A stretch of DNA of 64,000 nt, from positions 806,001 to 870,000 of the forward strand of contig MCGE01000006.1 in assembly GCA_002105175.1 (NCBI GenBank), written 5' to 3'. Position 1 is the stretch's first letter, and each line of letters begins with the position of its first letter. The stretch is from Absidia repens. Lineage: Eukaryota; Mucoromycota; Mucoromycetes; Mucorales; Cunninghamellaceae. Below are positions 58,091-64,000 of the stretch, piece by piece. The translations under genes and the position numbers were made by a program. The notes beneath the pieces were generated by a model. That model was given only the letters and a program-made list of their open reading frames with translations. It ran no database searches and was not told where the DNA came from.

Positions 58091-60869
58091 TTTCTTCTTG
58101 TTCTAAATTTACCTCTCTTCCTCTGGATCTTCGGTTTGTTTCATGGGAACAATTCCTTCTTCGCAACCAGCAACAAATACACACGTCCATTCCAATCCCT
58201 TAGAGGCATGCATAGTAATAAGAGAGACTCTCTAATAAAATAAAATAAAAAACAAAACAGTGTAAGGTAATGGCTTTAAACAGATGATAGTTACTTACCC
58301 CTTCGTTGGCTTCATCGTGTTCCTTGGCGTCACCACACAGAGTTACTGATTCCAAAAACTGACCAACAGGATCGAGAACACTGTTAAAAGAAAGTGTAAA
58401 ATAAAAAAAGGAGGATCAGATAGTCAGTTTTGTTAATATCAAGGTTAATGAGTACTTACTTTTCAGCATCCAACTGGTCTTCTATTTGGCGATGCGCAAA
58501 GTTGATCAATTCCTGGACATTTTCTGTTTTACTTTCATGGTCCTTCTCGTAATTTGTCTTCAAATAATCAATATATCCAGTAGCCTCCACGATCCATTTC
58601 AGAAGACTGGCGGGTGATTCCTATCAAAAGGGGGAGAATGAGGGTCAATGTTACCGATTCTTTAGTGTAAAATATCATTTCCTTCCAGTACAATACCATT
58701 CGTTGCATTCTTTCTTCAATTTCCAAATGTAGAGTCAGTATAGATTGTAGACCTGATCTTGCTTTTCCAGTAATTCGGATGGATGATGCCTCAGGATGTT
58801 GGTTTACAACACGTTGCAGAGTCTCAATCAAAGTCCAGTTTTTTGTTTCCACCAATGCCAGTATTTTTTTCACCGAAACATCACCTACACCACGCTTTGG
58901 AGCATTCACAAGCCGGACAAACGCACCAGTATCCATAGGGTTGTAAAAAAAGAAGAGATATGCCAAGATATCCTTGATTTCCATGCGATCCAAAAATCGA
59001 GTGCCACTAACCTATAGAGATCATAGCGAATCGAAAAATCAAAAAATATCAGCCAACATCATCCTTGCAATTAGAAGTTACATAAAAAAAAACCAAACAA
59101 CTAACCAGTATAAACGGGACTTCTGCACGAAGTAAGGCTTGTTCAAAGTTGAGAGTTAAATGGTTCATACGGAAGAGAACAGCAATATCCTTGTAATTGA
59201 CAAGTCCGTTTGAAAATTTGACGATACGCTTGATTTCTTGAGCCACCACATTAGCCTCGTCGGTTTCCGAATCAGTGTGTAACGTGGAGATAGGTATTCC
59301 AGCATGATTGTTGGTGAAGAATTCCCTTGGTTTCCGTGCCCTGTCTTCAAAATCAAAAGAATATTATGATTTTTTTGATACGTATTATTTTATAACTCTA
59401 TTTATATTACCTAAGGAGACGACCTGAGTTGCATTTGATAGGATGTTCTTCGTGCTTCTATAGTTTTGCTTCAGATTCACCACAGTGGTTCCTTTGTAAT
59501 CGAATTCCATATTGTCAAAGTTTTTCTTATCAGCGAACCTCCATCCAAATATGCTCTGATCAGGATCTATTTCAATCAAAAATGAAGAGAGTGAGAAAAT
59601 TGAATTGGGGAATCTTGCTAATTTCTTTGGATAACGTACCACCAACAACTGTAATTGATTTTTCGCCATGATGAGTCAGTAGTAATAAAATTTCATACTG
59701 GAGTGCGTTTGTATCTTGAAACTATACAAAGAGATAAAACTCTGGTAATGAGTATTGTGCGTAATAAAGGGTCGTTTTTTTTTCTTTTTGTCTTCTTACT
59801 TCATCAACTAATACATGTGTGACAAACTCCACAGTCTGGGGATACTGCTTGATCAGATCGCGGCCTTTCAGTAAGAGACCATCAAAATCCTAAGAATATG
59901 AGATAATAAAGGGGTCAATGGATAAGTATATTGAGATCAGCTGGCGAATGAAGGGTGGGCGTAATTTTATCATCCTTACAACCATATTGGCTTTTTCCAG
60001 TTTTTCTTCATATGCACTATGAAATCACACAATGAAAAACAAGTTAGTAGTGCGATATGCCTTCCCTCGCTTTTGTGAGAGAGAGTTTACGGTATGTATG
60101 TAGATATACATGTATGCACGTATGTATGTTGCCAGTTGTCCCTTACCTATACACCATAGCAGTATCCTTTTTCAACTTGTCTTGTCCATGTAGTCCCATA
60201 TAAGTATGATGGTCGATTCCATTGCTTTTGGCGTCACTGATATATTTGCGAAATTCAGCTATTATAGACACATAGAAAGGAAGCAGTATGTTTAATTTTC
60301 AATCATATCCAAGTACAAAAATCGGGAAGCTTTGATTACCTGGTTTGCGTTCCTTGTTGAGAGGATCCATTTTGTCTCGAAGTTCCTTGACAACGGTTTC
60401 TATCAAAAGCTTGCTTTTGCTGGAGTCGGCAATGACAAAGTTTCGCTTCAGTGAGGTCAATTCTACATGGCGACGAATTAAACGGGAGCAGAAGGAGTGG
60501 AAGGTGCCCAAGCGCAGGTAGTTGGATCGTGGCGAGCCAAGGACATGAGATTGTTCCAAACGCTCTTTCATTTCTTTTGCAGCCTTGCTTGTAAATGTAA
60601 CCACTACCACCGTCGATGGCCGTAAATGTTTTTGCTTAACAAGCCAGGCCACCCTTGTTGTCAGAACTATACAAAAAAGCGTCCGCATGCACGACACGCA
60701 CGTACACCAAAGTCGCGTTAGTATGGTGCTTATTCACAAGTGTATATTTTGACCGACCTCGAGTTTTACCAGATCCAGGACCCGCAAGGATCTGTAATGA
60801 CTTTGTATCTGTAACCACTGCTTCTCGTTGGGATTCGTTGAGTTGATCAAGGTAGGAGGAGTTCGTCAT
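56914..60869 (-). CDS. SRS2: UvrD/Rep-type 3'-5' DNA helicase, Srs2-like
   Basis: About 14 short exons between ATG 60869 and TAG 56914 encode a protein of roughly 1000 residues; the joins I checked keep phase. Superfamily 1A motifs appear in order: Q motif LNESQREAV, Walker A AGPGSGKT (residues 29-36), Ia TFTSKAAKEMKER, TFHSFCSRLIRRH, Walker B VLVDE, III DPDQSIFGWR, IV NYRST, V TMHASKGLEW, VI VAMTRAK. The C-terminal 300 residues are Lys/Ser-rich and low in homology, as in Srs2, where they bind Rad51 or SUMO-PCNA. Srs2 dismantles Rad51 filaments and limits recombination. The donor after exon 1 is GTCGGT, weaker than its neighbours. A CA microsatellite lies in the intron at 58060-58088. Confidence 0.93.
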
Positions 60870-61212
60870 TATTTAGTTTTTAAGGAGAGAAGAAAAAATA
60901 AAAAAAAAACCAGCTATAAAAAAATTAACGAGCGGCTATTAAAACCGATCTACTGTGCACTAGTGAATTTTAGACAAGATGAGCAAATTGATAATTTTAG
61001 CACAGAAGTATTGTTAGATAGTATATTGTATTGCGAATTACATAGTAGACATAGTTGGACTTCCCCAGGGCTATACATTCACAGTACCTTTATTTGCATT
61101 TGCTTGCCATTTTAAAAGACCGCACAATTTCATTGATTTCCAAAGCGCGGACATTCATCACCTTTTTTCCATTGCACTTTTTTTTTTTTTTGGCTTCCAA
61201 AACTCTAGACTC
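60870..61212. other. Divergent promoter between the helicase and syntaxin genes
   Basis: 343 bp with A-runs, a T-run at 61180-61191 and one TACTGTGCA half-motif at 60951. Both genes read outward from it. Confidence 0.6.
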
Positions 61213-62609
61213 ATGGCCACTCGAAGTCGAACCTTGCTATTTTTACAATATCGAAACTCTTATGCTCGAACACAGACGACGACTCACTTCTCAGCAGGGG
61301 CTTCAGAAATGGAAGGCTTGATCGAAAACTCGGATAGTGTCATAGAAATGTCCGTCTTGCCTCCACAATGGTAAATATGCTTTTATAATATTCAATGAAT
61401 GGGTGACAATATTTATTTGTTATTTTATGTCCTTGTAATGAATAGGGTCGATATTGTAGAAGAAGTGGATGAAAGTCTTGGCCAAATAAAGGACGAAAGC
61501 AAGTACTTGAAAGAAGAAGAAGTCAGAGCTAGGGAGGGAAATGATCAATGCTTGCTAACATATTACACGTATCGCTTTGGTTTATTGTTGATGTTTGTAG
61601 TTACTCGTTTGGAGGGAATGCACAGAAAACATTTATTACCGGGATTCGACGATCGATCTTCAGATGAAGCTGCCATCGAACGATTGACAGCCAATATCAC
61701 AGATGTAGGTTACTTTCTTTTTCAGAAATAGACGTGATACCTCAAAGAAATGCCAAGCTCACTCTTCTTCTTCTTCTTCTTTTGCTACAGGAATTCTATA
61801 GAATAAAAAGAGATATTCAGCGTATTCACGCCGACAATGGGGGTGCTGATGAAACACTGGCGAAAAATATACAAACTAGTCTTGCTACCAAAGTCCAAGA
61901 CGTATCAAGCTCCTTCAGAAAACAACAATCTAGTTATCTACAAAGTAAGTATAAATATATGATAGAAAATGGCTGCGGAATTCTAACGGAAACTTGATGA
62001 TGTTTGTATTTGACACATTGTGCTGACATATGATAGAAATGCAAGGACAGGAATCAAGAAAAGCTAATATTTTGGGATTAGAATCAGGACTGAGCAATGA
62101 AGCTGCTGAATTGTTATTGGACGAAGATGTGCAAGTAGTAAGTAACAGGAATAAGTATAAGCGGATAGATAGCAGACTAATATTGTTTATTTTGGATTTA
62201 ACTACAGGGATTCACCGAAACGCAGCTAGCCGTCCTGGAATCAAATGATGTGATGATAGATCAACGGGAACGGGAAGTCAATCAAATTGCAAAATCGATA
62301 CATCAATTAGCCGAAATATTCAGGGACCTTCAAACATTGGTGATTGATCAAGGCACCATGCTGGATCGAATTGATTACAACATTGAACAAACTAATGTAC
62401 AAGTGAAAGATGCTGTAGTCCAACTGGATCAGGTAAAAGGTTTATTTTTTATTTTATTGTTTTAAATAGAATGAACTAACTACTTGATGTCAACGTTATA
62501 GGGATCCAAATACCAAAGCAAGACACGGAAGAGGAAACTTATTCTACTACTTATTCTTATTATATTGTTACTGATTGTAGTTTTAGTCGTCAAACCCAAA
62601 AAGCATTAG
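61213..62609 (+). CDS. TLG2: Syntaxin-16/Tlg2-type t-SNARE
   Basis: Seven exons: 61213-61370, 61446-61498, 61601-61704, 61791-61944, 62037-62137, 62208-62432, 62502-62609 (300 aa). The join of exons 2 and 3 uses a GC-AG intron (GCAAGT donor at 61499). It restores IKDEITRLEGMHRKHLLPGF, whereas reading through this 102-nt intron stays open but inserts a foreign hydrophobic stretch. The N-terminus has the Tlg2 start TRSRTLLFLQYRNSYAR. The SNARE motif runs from about residue 205 to 260 (QIAKSIHQLAEIFRDLQTLV, zero-layer Gln in VIDQGTMLDRID). A C-terminal membrane anchor of about 18 hydrophobic residues ends in KPKKH. Tlg2 mediates endosome-to-Golgi fusion. Confidence 0.95.
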
Positions 62610-63101
62610 TCTACTACCCCCTCCTTCCATCCACGCCTAGTTTATATATTATCAGCCATCTACCCTGCAACCCTCCATAATACCTTGTTTTTTAATTTTA
62701 TCTATTCTTTTCCCCTCTTCTCCTTCCCTTCCTTTATATATATATGTATATGTCCTATATTTTATATCAATAAAATAAAGATAATAGAATGTTTCCATAC
62801 CAGACTATATTTAAAATTTATGTGTGAGTGTGAGTGTGTGTGTGTGTATGTGGATGTGGATGTGGATGTGGATGTGGATGTGGATGATACACGGATGTGA
62901 ATATATATGTGTCTATAAAACGTATAATACTGTAAATGGCATAGGTATAATAAAAGGAATAGGTTTTTATTGATTCAAAAAGATTGTATATATGTATATA
63001 TATATATCAATAAATAAGCAGCAAATATATCATCACAAACAAAAACTACAAAAAGTCTATACACTAAAATTATAAACTATAAACTAAATGTATCACCGTC
63101 T
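62610..63101. other. Convergent 3' region between the syntaxin and galactosidase genes
   Basis: 3' UTRs of two convergent genes with an AATAAA near 62769 for the syntaxin gene. It includes the TG/TGTGGA microsatellite at 62822-62886. No gene is seen. Confidence 0.6.
62822..62886. repeat. TG and TGTGGA microsatellite
   Basis: A GTGTGA/GTGT tract is followed by six to seven uninterrupted GTGGAT hexanucleotides. Confidence 0.95.
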
Positions 63102-64000
63102 TCAATCTGACTTGAGTATCAGTATTTGACATTGACCAGGACGAAGCATCACGGAGTATTGACTATCAAAAGACCCCAAAGATTTTCCAGTCCAAACATC
63201 CCTAATTGTGGCCTTCTTCATTCCCACATCCCTCAAGGCGAACTTGATTTCGTAGCTTTTCCCCAGCATAAACATAAATACGCTGGTATTGAAGAGACCC
63301 ACCGCCACACGACCATCTGGTAGTTTTTTCCACCATACTTGTTTTCGGTTGTTCCAAGCATTCCCAGACTGAATGGGTTTGGCCATAATACCAGTTTGAT
63401 GGATTGTCAAAATTTCAGGGTGATTGAGCCACGTCAGGTACTTGTCCGGAATACATCGTGGATCGGCGCCAAGGCAAAATATCGAGCTTGTCAGTACCCA
63501 AAAGCTAATGTAAGAAAGTCGCACATCATCGTTATCCAGTCCATCAATACATTTCCCATTGACCGTCATTCCCACCGCCACTACATCCAGGTCGATGTAA
63601 AACCCACGTTCCGGACCCACCACATCGGTTCGCGCCCAGTTCGCCGCTTGTGTAATACGTTGGAAGACACGCAGAGAGGAAGTCATGGACCGTTTGGAGT
63701 AAGATTCAATGTCAATAAAGATGCGTGCACCATTACCGAGTGTGGCCCATTCATCTGCCAAGGCTACATCCATGTACCACGACAGCTCCATCCAGATATT
63801 ATGTTTTTCAAATGCCTTTTTCATCATTGCCAAGCATTTGCGGTTGTCGGGAGATTGATTCGGTCGTAATGCATCACCTCCGCCTGGTCCACACCCATCG
63901 ATCTTGACAAAGGAAATCCCCCATTCAGCAAATAGGTCACCCATAGAATCGTAATACATTTGCGCCAACGAATCCACATCATCATTATCACCGTGATCAT
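63102..64000 (-). CDS. Glycoside hydrolase family 27 alpha-galactosidase-like, 3' part
   Basis: The reading is open to the window edge, so the N-terminal part lies outside; about 298 residues are visible. GH27 blocks are FAEWGISFVKIDGCG (the Asp of KID aligns with the catalytic nucleophile of the usual KYDNC) and YIDLDVVAVG (aligning with NDPDMLEVG, whose second Asp is the acid/base). VRLSYISFWVLTSSIFCLGADPR follows, then a beta-sandwich C-terminal domain with GRVAVGLFNTS. Secreted GH27 enzymes remove terminal alpha-galactose. The departures from consensus around both catalytic motifs suggest a divergent subgroup, so substrate is uncertain. No signal peptide can be judged here. Confidence 0.88.
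   Translation of the reverse strand, partial: DHGDNDDVDSLAQMYYDSMGDLFAEWGISFVKIDGCGPGGGDALRPNQSPDNRKCLAMMKKAFEKHNIWMELSWYMDVALADEWATLGNGARIFIDIESYSKRSMTSSLRVFQRITQAANWARTDVVGPERGFYIDLDVVAVGMTVNGKCIDGLDNDDVRLSYISFWVLTSSIFCLGADPRCIPDKYLTWLNHPEILTIHQTGIMAKPIQSGNAWNNRKQVWWKKLPDGRVAVGLFNTSVFMFMLGKSYEIKFALRDVGMKKATIRDVWTGKSLGSFDSQYSVMLRPGQCQILILKSD

Overview
The window is nuclear DNA of a fungus. Protein genes are split by many short introns (mostly 50-110 bp, GTAAGT-type donors), intergenic DNA is AT-rich with long A/T homopolymers, and the gene set (Jsn1-type Puf protein, Cdc25-type RasGEF with SH3 and WW domains, Opi1-like factor, Srs2 helicase, Tlg2 syntaxin) is fungal. The intron style and the presence of a Fanzor nuclease suggest an early-diverging lineage, most likely Mucoromycota; that placement is inference.

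Layout. 1-2.2 kb: an RNF5/RMA1-type ER ubiquitin ligase in five small exons. 2.9-16 kb: an accessory block. Its core is a complete six-exon minus-strand gene of 1245 codons for a Fanzor (eukaryotic TnpB-like, OMEGA-type RNA-guided nuclease), with all RuvC catalytic residues and the zinc ribbon present. A decayed Ty3/Gypsy-type LTR retrotransposon (about 8.15-14.8 kb, minus strand) starts 60 bp upstream of the Fanzor start codon and itself carries a 1.25 kb insertion. A dispersed repeat arm lies about 260 bp beyond the Fanzor stop codon. 14.8-20.8 kb: repeats, minisatellites and a GC-rich hairpin, with no gene recognised.

20.8-27.8 kb: a Puf/RRM RNA-binding protein (minus) divergent from OLA1 ATPase (plus). 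28.0 kb: tRNA-Ala(AGC), with a solo LTR about 110 bp downstream and then another repeat arm. 30.8-32.8 kb: MFS drug:H+ antiporter-like transporter. 34.3-38.6 kb: SH3-WW-WW-RasGEF. 39.4-41.4 kb: an element with inverted arms of the dispersed repeat family. 42.3-44.1 kb: Opi1-like regulator. 44.5-48.4 kb: an unrecognised 1099-aa protein. 49.1-50.0 kb: PXMP4/PMP24 peroxisomal membrane protein. 51.8-56.5 kb: WDR6/Rtt10 in 17 exons. 56.9-60.9 kb: Srs2/UvrD helicase. 61.2-62.6 kb: Tlg2/syntaxin-16 SNARE. 63.1 kb to the edge: the 3' part of a GH27 alpha-galactosidase-like gene.

The housekeeping genes are unrelated neighbours rather than a pathway cluster. Most exon joins were checked by reading phase across each splice site by eye; repeat boundaries are approximate. 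The most interesting object is the Fanzor locus: an apparently intact nuclease with a very long N-terminal region, an expanded 18-bp repeat between RuvC-I and the rest of the nuclease, a GC-AG intron, and repeats on both sides.
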